The notes under the pieces were generated by a model that had not been told where the DNA came from, did no database searches, and saw only the letters and a list, made by a program, of their open reading frames with translations. Positions 33,790 to 44,328 of a stretch of 64,000 nucleotides of DNA are shown piece after piece (the stretch's first letter is position 1; each line of letters starts with the position of its first letter). Origin of the DNA: Symsagittifera roscoffensis (taxonomy: Eukaryota > Xenacoelomorpha > Acoela > Convolutidae); the NCBI RefSeq assembly GCF_963678635.1, contig NC_087071.1, positions 4,479,624 through 4,543,623 of the forward strand, given 5' to 3'. The translations under genes and the position numbers were made by a program.

Positions 33790-35000
33790 TTTAGATTTAT
33801 ATAATTTACAATTTGTTTAAAAAATACCGAGTCCATGTTCCGTAGGCAAATGCTTTTCTTTCTGCACAGTGAAGAGTTTTTGTATGACAAAATGGGTAGT
33901 TGCTACACCTCCAATCATATTCTTCATCTTTGAATATCAAAAACTGAACTTTAGGGCAAGCGTAGTCATCCAAATTATTAAACTTTGTTTCTAAAAATTC
34001 TGACAGAATCTTACATTTTTTTCATAACCTGTGGCTACAGAATCTTACATTTTTCATAACCTGTTCCAAAAATTCTGACAGAATCTTACATTTTTCATAA
34101 CTTGTTTCTGTGGCTTCTAGATTTTTCAATATTTTTCCAGTTCAGTAAATTTTTCGTGGCCAATTGATTCCATGAAGATGCTTTGTACACCAAGAAGATT
34201 GGGATTTTTTGGAAGGAAGAAAGGAATATCCTACAGTTTGTCCATCTTTATAAACTCCTAATTCTTTCACTGTAGTGTTTTCAATACATTCAATAACCAA
34301 AACAACTAGACTCATTCTTTTAACTGTTTTCTCTGGAGTTTTTTGGTTAAAATGATTAACAATCAAACAATGCATATACTGATGAAGCAAATATTTTAAC
34401 ACTTAAACAGAAAAATATTCCAGTTACCTGACCAAAAAAGCATGAACTGGGGAGACTAGGTGCAACATAACAATACCCATGACTTCTTTTCGTAGTAGAT
34501 TTCACAGATCCAGCAGAGTCATGTTGAAGTGCATGTAGTCTAAAAACTTTGGAGTTTGCAAAAAAGTAATCCATACAGGAATTTCCGTATCCAATTAGTC
34601 CTCCAAAAGGATATTTTTGGTCCATTTCTATTAAATTTATGTCCGGGTCCAAAACAATACAAGTACAATGAAATAAATTTTTTCTTGTTGTGTTTGATGG
34701 GAAATTTTGCCTAATTATCTCAAAAAGTCTTAGAATTTTATTCAATTTCTTTACGTTCATTTTCTACAGTGCATTCGTCAATAATGATACAAGACTTTTT
34801 AAAGGTCTCTACATAACCTAGTAATGAAGGAAGCATATCGATTTTTTTATCGTATTCTTCTCTTTGTAGTTGTAAAAATTGATTAAATTTCCATTGATTT
34901 CCATTTCTACGATATTCTACAAGATCTATTTTTTTTGGTATCAGATTGGTATCCTATGTGAAATTTTCTTCTATCATTATGCAGAGTTCACTCAAAGTGA
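33790..35000 (-). pseudogene. Unassigned large ORF, Polinton 2 (broken)
   Basis: A coherent protein can be followed across frames from ~35000 to ~33790: RNGNQWKFNQFLQLQREEYD, FKKSCIIIDE, NPFGGLIGYGN-like stretch (here YPFGGLIGYGNSCMDYFF), LHALQHDSAGSVKSTTKRSH, HFNQKTPEKTVKRMSLVVLV, LGVYKDGQTVGYSFLPSKK, and a C-terminal Cys/His part (YACPKVQFLIF, WRCSNYPFCHTKTLHC) suggestive of zinc binding. Around 33989-34110 a ~30-bp unit (GAATCTTACATTTTTCATAA) is repeated three times inside the gene. I do not recognise the family. Its size suggests an enzyme or structural protein of the element. Confidence 0.45.
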
Positions 35001-35234
35001 GATATTTGTGAGTCTACGTCCAAATTCTGCAAGATTGGTAATTTAGGGTTTCTATGACTGTTAGTGAAATATATTGGGACTTTTATTCTAGAACAATATC
35101 AAAAAGTCCCAATTTATTGTGAAGTTTTAAGATTAAATTTCTTGAAAAACCAATATTCCAACCCATACTGTTCAACACCAATAGTAAATGAAAAATGATA
35201 TTGAGGATAAATAGTTATATTATAACACAAAAAC

Positions 35235-35820
35235 ATAAATAACACAATTTAGTGTACATTACAGTTCTCAGCAAACATAAAGTATCCCAAAAATTGGGAC
35301 AGTTCTTTGAATTCGTTCAAAGTAAAGTTGGCATAGGCAACTTGTTTCAATGCTTCATTCTCCTTTGCGGTGAACAGTCGAATCTGAATGTAGGGAGGTT
35401 TGTTAATATTGTACTTCTTGATCGTGACACAAACTTGTCTTCTTTTTTAAGTTGCTATGTCATACGTTTTGTTGCAGTTCGCAAGCACCTAATTTATAGT
35501 TGACGCTTTGTCAGAAATGAGTTCCAATATAGAAACGAGTACAAGGTTTTCAGCATCGTAAATAACAGTTTTTCTAATTGCCGAGATTGCTTCTCCTTCT
35601 TTTTCACCAAGATAGACTTGCTGTCTTTTTTCGAGTTGTCCAAACTCATATTTTCTTGAATAGTTGAAAGCAGGGTTCAAAATAGATTTTCCCTTTGTAG
35701 GATTTTTTGGACCAAGCAAATCTCCCAATTTTTTTTTGATTTTTCGAGAATTCAATGTAATTGGGGATTGTGTTTTTTCTTGAGTACACTTTTGAAGAAC
35801 AGACTGCTCAGATGAAGAGA
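35235..35820 (-). pseudogene. PC4-like ORF with N-terminal extension, Polinton 2
   Basis: From about 35820 the minus strand encodes SSEQSVLQKCTQEK, then SRKIKKKLGDLLGPKNPTKG, YSRKYEFGQLEKRQQVYLGE and SAIRKTVIYDAENLVLVSI. After a stop at 35489 it continues KPPYIQIRLFTAKENE and ANFTLNEFKELSQFLGY. The last two segments have the strand-then-helix layout of PC4-type single-stranded DNA-binding domains. Two in-frame stops separate the parts. The domain call is tentative. Confidence 0.38.
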
Positions 35821-36142
35821 AATGAGAAAAATAATTTTGAGATTAATTGGAAGTAAACAATATTAGTCATTCGCTTAACCATAAAAAGAAATAGAACTAT
35901 AACTGGATTTTTGAGTGAATTTTCCAATTATGGAATTTTTTAGGTGTTAGTGTTCCTATATAAATCCACAATTCTCAGCAAAAATCGTTGTTCCAGATGG
36001 CTGCAACTATGTGTCAAGCTCTTCCCAGCTTTTATTCAGAGTCTTGTCAAAAGTCGCTTTTTATTTCCGTTTCCAGTGAATCTTACATATATATACACTA
36101 ACCAATAACTTTTGTGTCTCTACCCACAACTCTTACTGTTCT

Positions 36143-36595
36143 TTGGAAAATTGGAAGATCCACATACTTCTGATTGGTTCATCTTTCGATCAAATTTCAG
36201 AACAATTGGGTAATTTTCATTTCACATACCAAATTATCGATTGTTTGTACACTCTGTACAAGTACAGATTTTATTCGAATGTTATTTTATCAACTGGCGA
36301 AGTTTTCAAACAATTTGACCGCGCTGTTCATCATAATTTGAAATGGAAAGGAGCAGAAAAAATGCCAAGTGTTGCAAAGAAAAGACTGTTACGCAAAAAT
36401 TTCAAACGTCACTATTTATGTTCTAACCAGAAACTAGCTTCCACACAAACTATTGGTTCAACTTTTCTAGAAAGAGTTCGTCAAGTACAAAACTCAAAAT
36501 ATGAACCTGATTTGTTAATTATAACTGTCCTTTTTATTGATGGTTATGGATTTGTAAATAGTAATCAAGTCAATTTTTCAATAAAAAACTTTTGA
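36143..36595 (+). CDS. Unknown 150-residue ORF, Polinton 2
   Basis: This intact plus-strand ORF runs from the ATG at 36143 to TGA at 36595. It has a hydrophobic N-terminal part (IHILLIGSSFDQISEQLG), a basic middle (KKRLLRKNFKRHYLC) and a hydrophobic beta-like end (LLIITVLFIDGYGFV). It is divergently oriented from the 35820-35235 gene, with ~300 bp of AT-rich DNA between them that may hold promoters. I recognise no domain. It is among the few unbroken ORFs in the element. Confidence 0.4.
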   Translation: MENWKIHILLIGSSFDQISEQLGNFHFTYQIIDCLYTLYKYRFYSNVILSTGEVFKQFDRAVHHNLKWKGAEKMPSVAKKRLLRKNFKRHYLCSNQKLASTQTIGSTFLERVRQVQNSKYEPDLLIITVLFIDGYGFVNSNQVNFSIKNF

Positions 36596-36715
36596 TAATC
36601 CATCTATTTTCTCTCATACGCTTAGAAAATTACCAAAAATTACCAAAAAAAAATCACCGTTGTCAAGAAATTTGCAAAAAGTTTTTCAAACATGTAAGAA
36701 AGATGTAATTTTTCT

Positions 36716-37190
36716 TTTGATTTTCAGGAAGTTGCAAAAAACAAATTGCGAAAAACAAATTGCAAAAAACAAATTGCGTTTTTGACAAATTGCGAAAAGT
36801 GTTCCAACTTTTTTGAGAAGATGCGAAAACTGTTTCATTTTTTTAACAAGATGTGAAAAATGTTTCACTTGTTTACTGCAAATGTGAAAAATGTTTCACT
36901 TTTTTCGACAAAATGAGAAAAGTTTTTTTACTTTTTCGATAAAATGCGAATTGTGTTTCAATTGTTTCGACAAAATGAAAAACGTGTTTTACTTTTTTCG
37001 ATAAAATGCGAAGAGTGTTTCAATTTTTTCGACAAAATGCAAAAAGTGTTTTACTTTTTTCGATAAAATGCGAAAAGTGTTTCACTTTTTTCGACAAAAT
37101 GGGAAAAGTGTTTTACCTTTATTCGATAAAATGCGAAAAGTGTTTCATTTTTTTCTACAAATTGCTAGTAGTGTGTTCAAGATGCGAAAA
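36716..37190. repeat. Minisatellite with alternating ~34-bp units, Polinton 2
   Basis: A short array of 16-bp units (CAAATTGCGAAAAA type, 36731-36785) passes into a longer array to ~37190. Its units read TTCGAyAAAATGCGAAAAGTG plus TTTCACTTTT, where the pyrimidine alternates C then T, so the higher-order period is ~68 bp. About 10-11 units are present. Frames through it give Phe/Cys/Lys-rich nonsense. It could be an intra-element replication or regulatory repeat. Confidence 0.75.
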
Positions 37191-37417
37191 CCATTAAGTA
37201 ACTTTTTACATGTGTACTTTTTTCACGTGTTTTTCCGAATGTGTGCAATAATTAATCAAATTTTTCAACCTGTGTGCGAGTTTGGAGCACTAAATTGAGT
37301 TTATTTGTTTTTCAATGGCTTACTATCTCTCATCTATTCTCATAATTAAAATGAAATTGAAGAAATCAGTTACAGAAAACGAAGTCAATACCAAACAAAA
37401 TTTATTTACAAAAACAT

Positions 37418-37798
37418 TTAATCAAAGAGCTGTCGAGCAACATAAGAGTTCTGGAGGTTCTCTATAAAACGCAGAGCTGGACGAGGTTGTAGTGGTTGAT
37501 GTGGAGGAATGTTTTGAGGTGTCATTATTTCTGAGAAACCCTCATCTTCATCTATTGTGATGGGGTTTTCGATTGATCCTTCCTCCTCCCAAGGAAAGAG
37601 GAATTTTTCAACTGGTTGAGCCACAAATCTTGAGTTCGGAATCTCGGGATAGTTCATTCCCACATGATCAGAAACTTCCTCCATTATTTGCATTGTTCCA
37701 AAATGGTTCTCTGTGATGGGAACTTGCATCATTTGATCTTCGTTGAAATCCTTTCGCATCACTTCCACCATGTGCCAGGCTTGGATTGGGCTGTCCAT
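37418..37798 (-). CDS. Acidic 126-residue ORF of unknown function, Polinton 2
   Basis: The intact ORF starts at the ATG at 37798. It is acidic and Pro-rich with NPITIDEDEGFSEIM near residue 79, which fits a SUMO-interacting motif (hydrophobic triplet followed by acidic residues). Upstream, a 38-bp unit covering its start (GGATTGGGCTGTCCATT) is tandemly duplicated at 37781-37856. I recognise no family. Polinton 1 has an unrelated-looking acidic/basic ORF in a similar position (14590-15099). Confidence 0.4.
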   Translation of the reverse strand: MDSPIQAWHMVEVMRKDFNEDQMMQVPITENHFGTMQIMEEVSDHVGMNYPEIPNSRFVAQPVEKFLFPWEEEGSIENPITIDEDEGFSEIMTPQNIPPHQPLQPRPALRFIENLQNSYVARQLFD

Positions 37799-38088
37799 TC
37801 GTGCCAGAAAAACTCCAGAGACTGGATTGGGCTGTCCATTAGTGCCAGAAAAACTCCAGTGACCAAAAATTGTTTGCAGTAAAAATAAAAAATATTGCTG
37901 ATATATGTAACAAAAGAAAAAAAATTAATAACAGTAACATCTCTGCATCAAGTTCAATTTTTTTATCAAGTTAATTGAATTTTCTGTATGTAATCAATGC
38001 GAAATTGCTGATGTTTGAGTAGATAGTCAAGTTTTTTAATCTTTATGTAAACTTTGGAGGATAACTCAAAGTTGACAAATTTTTCAAA

Positions 38089-38478
38089 TCAAACTTCTGG
38101 AAATCTAATTCCAAACCGAATCAAGCAGGATTTGGAACTTTGAAAATCCTTAAATAATTGAAGGAATAAAGAACTCTGCTGGGGAGTTTTTACAAATTTG
38201 GGTAATGGGTAGGGGATAAAAAGAGTTTTTGATATATTATTGTACGACTTTTTGATTAATTTCAAATTCTCGAGAATAAACAAAATTTCTTTCCTTGTGA
38301 GGTGTAATTCAGCCGTAAGTTTAAAACTTTGATACGCAGTTTGTGAATCAAAAGTAAACTCTTTGATTGAGTTAGTTTCTCTAAAGAGACCTTTACTTAG
38401 TCGGATAACTCTATTTTGTACAATAAAGACGTCCAAAAATTGTAACTCGAGGAAGCTGAAATGTTTTTTGATAGACAT
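38089..38478 (-). CDS. PC4-like ORF upstream of polymerase, Polinton 2
   Basis: The 129-residue intact ORF (ATG 38478) contains VIRLSKGLFRE, FTFDSQTAYQSFKL and LHLTRKEILFILENLKLIKK. The last two blocks align with the Polinton 1 ORF at 13512-13760 (KFYKKEGKSSFRF, VTLSSVEFDKLADNY). Strands followed by a conserved T-[LS]-x-x-E helix resemble PC4-type ssDNA-binding domains. It is divergent from the polymerase gene 366 bp away, as in Polinton 1, where the distance is larger. A replication accessory role is an inference. Confidence 0.45.
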   Translation of the reverse strand: MSIKKHFSFLELQFLDVFIVQNRVIRLSKGLFRETNSIKEFTFDSQTAYQSFKLTAELHLTRKEILFILENLKLIKKSYNNISKTLFIPYPLPKFVKTPQQSSLFLQLFKDFQSSKSCLIRFGIRFPEV

Positions 38479-38843
38479 TTTTCAAATAATGATTAAATTT
38501 TTTTTTCAAAAATAATAAACAGTTCACTTTTAGAAAATGCTGGATTCCGATTGGTTGATTTTCAACAAACGGTGTTACTAAAAGAATACTCAATTCTGAT
38601 TGGTTGATTTTCTCTAATAAAAAGCAAAAACAACTTAGTACGTTCTGATTTTTATTTACGTAAAAGCAATCGCTCTATACTTTGTTAAACTACTTGAAAA
38701 CTTTTTTGATAATTTTCAACTATTCAAAGTATGTATAAATAATTTATTAAATTTTGTTGGGAAATTTTAAATCTCTGAAATTTGTAGGTACCACGTACTT
38801 TTAATTAATTTTGCTAAAAGCTAAATATCCTATTTTTTTTCAG

Positions 38844-41800
38844 ATGCCAGCACTCAACAGGAATGAGAAAGGGAAATGGGAGGGTTGTGGTAAAGACTAC
38901 AGAGGAGACAATGCTTCTCGACATCGCAAGAGTTGTGTGCGAGGACTTATTTCTAGTCCGGAATGTAATTATTGTACTTACAACCAGCACGAAATTATTT
39001 TCCATACAAGCAAGAAGCACGTAAAGTCAACCCCAAAGACAACAAAGTGTGTATCGTGTGAGAAAGAATTTCCAAGCTATTATTCACTTCAACAGCATCG
39101 GAAGAAGGATTACGGGTTGAAAGCGAGAAAAACGAAGGATTCTGTTGCTGATTTGAACAAAATCGTGGAAAACGAGGAGGATAGTGATCAGCTACGAGAT
39201 GAGTTGAATGCCTTCTTGACAGATACCAAGATGGAAAAAGGACGCCACAAAGTTTTCAATTTTTAACTTTCAAAACTAGATCCTAATCTGGTTAATGAAT
39301 AACTGGATCAAGTCTTTGAAAAACTTAATTGTGCAGCAAAAATCAAGATTGCCTTGGGATTTGTGTAACGTAATTTAGAAACCGGCAAATATCATTATTT
39401 CTACGCTCATGAAAATGACACACTCTTTATAAAAATATACTGCTTTGTACTAAAGCACACTTGACGACTATATAGAACAAGGTCAATTAGCAAGATATCA
39501 TTCAAGTTTATACACAAGAGAGACAAAATACGAATGGCGATTCAAGCTGATCACTAATGTGACCATTTTTGCAGCCTTACTGAAAAACGTACCCATGGGA
39601 TGTATAGATTCAGTGATTCCCGAACCACTTCTGAGGAATAACCATGTGAATTGTTTGGTTTCGGATCAAGGCACAAAACAACCATACACGACAATTTGTG
39701 TTTGTTTCGAGCGCTTGCAGTTCATTTACATGGAACAACTAATCTTGTAACATCCACTCCAAGATCTTTAACGATTTTTTGGAAAAATCGAGTTGTGATT
39801 CAAAACAGTTTCGCGGAGTTTCGATGGATAATCTACCAGTAGTTGAAGATGTAATAGAGAAAAACATCTTTATCTACGATATCGACATTGAAGATGGAGA
39901 CTTCGTGGGAGAATTAACTCGGAGAAGTATCGGTAAGTACGAGAACACAGTGAAACTTCTACGATACAACAACCACAATATTTACATCAATAACATCGAC
40001 AATTTCTTCGAATGCTTCCGATGCCCAACTTGCGATACATTTTTCCACAAAGCAGAACACTTCAACCGCCATCTTCTCTGTTGCAAGGACCAAATCAAAA
40101 ACATTTACCCCAAAAATATTTATACTCTACGAGAGACGTTGTTTGAAAAACTGGATGGGTTCAATATTGAGTACAAAATAGAACAAACCATATTCAAAAT
40201 GTCGCCATTTTTGACTTTCAATCAATTTGCGTGCCATCCGAAGAAGTAAAACCAACCGAAACAATACCTTGGATCGGAAAGCATGAACCCATATCAGTGT
40301 CAATTTCATCCAATTTGCTTGACCAACCCATATTTTTGTGTGAAAAAGATCCACAATCCACCATTATTGACTTTGTGGCAAACGTGGAGTTGTTAGCGTG
40401 AAAAAAAACCGAAATGCGATCAAAATTTCTGGAAATTGAGAATAACATCAAAAAGCGACTACACACAATTTTCAGCATACTTAATGAGCGAGTTAGTTTC
40501 AATAGGAGTGAAGCAAAAGAGTACGAGGACGAATGTATCGAGAATGAGGAAGAAACAGACGCATTCACTCACTTTCTTAGGATTCAAAAAAAATCAATTG
40601 ATTGATTTGATGCTAAATCTAGAGAGAAACACCAGTACTCTGCCAGTAATTGGATTCAACAGTGGTCGGTATGATATAAACCTCATTAAATCATACCACC
40701 TTCCTTATCGGATCAACGAAAAAGAAATTGAACCTTCATTTATCAAGAAAGCAAACGACTTTGTTTCCTTCAAATTTGGAGATGTTCAGCTACTGGATAT
40801 TATGAAGTTTTTGGGTGGAGCTACTACTTTAGACTCTTTTCTAAAAGCTTACAAAGCCAGTGAGATGAAAGGATACTTTCCATACGAGTGGTTTGATACT
40901 CCCAACCAGCTTGATGAACAACAACTATCCTCGTATGATGACTTCTACAGCAAACTGAAGAATAGTAACCCTCTCGATAAAGAGTATGACGATTTTCAGA
41001 AGCTTCTCACAATTGGGATAACTGAAGAGCAAGCCTTGAAAAAACTCGGTCTCAAAACCAAACCACCTACGGGATTGGAAAACTACAGCTACCTTAAATC
41101 TTTCTAAGAACAGGAAAAGATGACAACATTTCGCAATTTTCTACGGTGGTATAACAACAAGGATGTTGTTCCTACCCTTGATGCTATGCAGACAGTGATT
41201 GAATTTTATCATGACAAAGGGATAGATATGTTAAAACTCGGCTGCACACTACCGAATCTAGCCAATATCTTTCTACGCAAATCAACCGACTGTAAGTTTT
41301 ACACATTCTTTTTGAGTGATAGTGACTTGAAAAAATACAGGAAGATATGACCGGTGGCCCTCAATTGTTTTTACAAGGAAAACAGTAGCAAATAAATTTT
41401 TTCTCGAAAATTAAAGAATTTGTGTAAATCAATCGATGGGATTGATGCTAGTCAACTCTATCCTTGTTCTATGTGTCAGGATATGCCCACAGGATTGTAT
41501 ACGAGATGAGACTACGATGAATAAACACAAAAAATCAAGGCAAGGCAAAATCGAGTTCGAACATTTGATAATATGGTCATTTCATACTTTCGAGCAACCA
41601 GACATGAATGTAAAATTGAGAGTTACTACACTATCCGAAAACAGAAAAAAAATTGATTGCTTTGGTGTTGATGGTTATTGCAACCATTGAAAGACTTTGA
41701 AGCAATGGGAAGTTATTTCCATTTTTGTCCTTGTCAAGAAGCTAGACCGAGCCTAACTGATGATGATATCAAACGAGGAACCAAGAAAAGAGAAATGGAT

Positions 41801-43156
41801 GAGCCTCGAAAAGATTACATTCGAGAAAAAGCATACTGTTTAGAATAAATGTGGGAGTGTAGTCGGTGGGATCAATTTAATAACAATGTAGATATAAAAA
41901 GTCACATTAGATTTCACTTTCCCTTCAAAAAACCTCTTTCTGCCAAATCAATAGTGCGAAACATTAGAACTGAAACAATGTTCGGTTATGCGCAATGCGA
42001 TCTGAGTGTTCCAGATGAGCTTGAAGCAAAATTTTCCAATTTTCTACCTATTTTCAAAAATATTGATGTTTCCAGAAACGATATTGGTGAATATATGAAG
42101 ACATATGTGGAAGAAAACGATTTGTTAACAACCGCAACGAATGTGGATATCGAGCTTCAAGTTAACCAACGGAACACTTATCACACCACTTTTAAACTTT
42201 TACTTGGATCTTGGACTACAGTGTACAAAAATTCATTAATTTGTACAATACACACCGCTTAAAGTATTCAACAGTTTTGTTCAGTCTGTTGTTGATGCTA
42301 GGCGAGCCGGCGATGAAAATCCATTATCTGGCGTAGTAGCTGAAATAATAAAATTTCTAGGAAACAGTTCCTATGGCTATCAAATAATGGACAGATCAAA
42401 ACATACAATGACAAAATATCTTGGAGACGAAAAAAACCACAAAGCTATCAATAACCAAATCTTCAAAAGACTCAATATTGTAGCTAAAGATTTCTATGAG
42501 GTGGAACTTGTTAAATCGACTATAGAGCATCGTGAACCAAATATAGTAGGATTCTTTATGCTACAGTTTGCCAAGTTGAGAATGTTGGAGCTGTATTATA
42601 ACTTTTTCGATAAATTTTGTGATATCAGCAAATTAGAAGAACTCGAAATGGATTCAGACTCCCTCTGTTTGGCTTTGGCAGAAGAAGAATTAGATGATTT
42701 TATCCTTCCCAGCAAGCGAGCAGAATGGATTGAACGGCGGAGCAAGGACTGTCGAGACGACTTCAGAGCAGATGCAAAAAACAACTTTTTCCCCGTACTT
42801 GCTGCTCTAAACATGACAAGAGAGAACCAGGATTGTTCAAGAAGGAGTTCAGATGCACCGAAGTGTAATGCCTGTGTAGTAAAACCTATTGCTGTTACGA
42901 TAGTAAAAGTCAAAAGTATAAGTTTAGCAGTAAAGGTCTGAATAAACGTGCATTAGAAGACTTTGGAGATGGACCGATGGCAAAGTATTGACAAGTACTG
43001 GATGAGGTAGTGAATTCGAAGTCAATGAATAGAGGATTTAAAACGATTAACCATGCAGTCGCAACTTATGAGCAAACTAAAAAACAACTGAGCTATTTTT
43101 ACCATAAACGGGAAGTTGAATGGGATGGAATACATTATAAACCTCTGAGTTTGTAA
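38844..43156 (+). pseudogene. Protein-primed DNA polymerase B (pPolB) with N-terminal zinc fingers, Polinton 2, broken
   Basis: The ATG at 38844 follows TTTTTTTTCAG, a good splice acceptor. The first 140 residues hold Cys/His fingers (CNYCTYNQHE, CVSCEKEFPS with HRKK). Another Cys finger (CFRCPTCDTFFHKAEHFNRH) lies near 40010. Exonuclease II is VIGFNSGRYDINLIK near 40650. Polymerase motif A is GIDASQLYPCS at 41438-41470, followed by MPTGLYTR. Motif B is KFLGNSSYGYQIMDRS near 42350-42397. Motif C is LEMDSDSLCLAL near 42640, with Ser in place of the usual Thr. The C-terminus is KREVEWDGIHYKPLSL, ending at TAA 43154-43156. At least eight stops or frameshifts break it. Its motif-B region differs markedly from the Polinton 1 enzyme. 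Confidence 0.88.
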
Positions 43157-43300
43157 TAGATTATGTAGAAAAATTGTGAACGATGCTGTGAATTAATACA
43201 TTTTCTCTGTAACTAATCTTTTTTTTTGAAAAAACTCTTTTTAAATGCTATGTTTGGGTTATTTGTATGTTGTTTTTTGATTAAGAAAATTTTACAATCT

Positions 43301-43694
43301 GGAAAATTGGCAGAATGGAGCTCCAAAAAACTCGGGCACCAAAAATTTGAAACTTACCATCTTACCATCTGAAACTTTACCATCTGAAACCTTACCAGCG
43401 TAATACATTAGGAAATTATTCTCTAATGAGTTCCTAATCACCTAAAATGAATTTCTTATACATAGGGAAATCTAAACATGGGAAATTCGGGCGCCGAAAA
43501 AAATTTATTATCTGAAACTTACCATCTGAAACCTCGTATCTTAATACATTGGGAAACCTATTCCATATCTTAATACATTGGGAATTCTATAGCTTATGTT
43601 AATACATAGGGTGAAGACCAGATACTTTATAGCCTATGTTAATACATGGGGGTCTTCAAACCCCCCCCCCCAGGCTGAACTGCCCCGACATATA
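43301..43694 (-). repeat. Right terminal inverted repeat, Polinton 2
   Basis: Inverted partner of 26594-26957 with the same subrepeats in mirrored order. A run of ten C is present near 43663 where the left end has GGGGGG interrupted. Confidence 0.88.
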
Positions 43695-44030
43695 CTATTA
43701 TTAAAACTTCAGCTTCTTCGATTTTATTTTTATGTCAAATTATTGACACCTTCATGGATTTCCGAAGTCTATCAGAGTCGACCATGGGTCATGTTTTTTT
43801 TCGAGCGATTTAAAAACCTTCTCTGAGAAGAACAACATTAACCTAATTTTATATACGTTCGGGGATCACAGATCCAATGGAGTCGTAGAACGAATTATCT
43901 ACACAGTTAAAGCAAAACTCTTGGCAATGTCGTTTAACGAACCAAAACCATCTTTAAACGCGGCAACTGATAAAATCTTTTGGAATATTCGTTCCACGAA
44001 ACAACATCCATTGGATGCTCTCCCTATTTA
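43695..44030 (+). pseudogene. Integrase C-terminal half, Gypsy element 2 (right of Polinton)
   Basis: The reading continues from the left half: the codons after the junction read KTSASSILFLCQII and the segment FGDHRSNGVVERIIY near 43860 supplies the third catalytic residue (Glu of V-E-R). NEPKPSLNAATDK and HPLDALPI follow, up to a stop at 44028. This confirms that the Polinton landed inside the integrase core. Several frameshifts are present. Confidence 0.7.
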
Positions 44031-44328
44031 AAACAATTAAACAGATCGCCTAATACGTAGGCGAGCCCCACTATCCAACCCGTTTAGCCAAGAGGTAATT
44101 GGTTTAGGAAGACAGTTAATCGAAGGGAAGGCGAACCTTACTATAAACCCCTTGGTGGAAAACCAATGTCGGATACAACGCATACGGTTACACTTGACGA
44201 GGGAAAGTTGCACAGAAATGATTTAACTTTCAAAAAATCATCCTTCGGCACCCAGTAAATTTTCAGCAGTTCCGAACTCAATAAATAGTAGTAATGATTA
44301 AGCAGGGAAACGGAAGATAAATTCATTA

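Larger units (their letters stand above)
26594..43694 (-). mobile_element. Polinton/Maverick element 2 (17.1 kb), nested in Gypsy 2 integrase
   Basis: Inverted repeats of about 0.4 kb start TATATGTCGGGGCA at 26594 and, inverted, end at 43694. Between them lies the full Polinton set in decayed form: protease, major capsid, core protein, minor capsid, integrase, packaging ATPase (all minus strand) and protein-primed polymerase B (plus strand). Such elements replicate through their own polymerase and are related to adintoviruses and virophages. The flanking hexamers AGTAAT and ACTATT match at 4 of 6 positions, a weak target-duplication candidate. Most genes contain frameshifts, so the copy is dead. 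Confidence 0.93.

Noticed and set aside
36716-37190. CRISPR-like array
   Set aside because: Units are degenerate tandem repeats with no unique spacers, in an animal transposon.
26588-43700. Perfect 6-bp target-site duplication for Polinton 2
   Set aside because: The best pair, AGTAAT and ACTATT, matches at only four of six bases.
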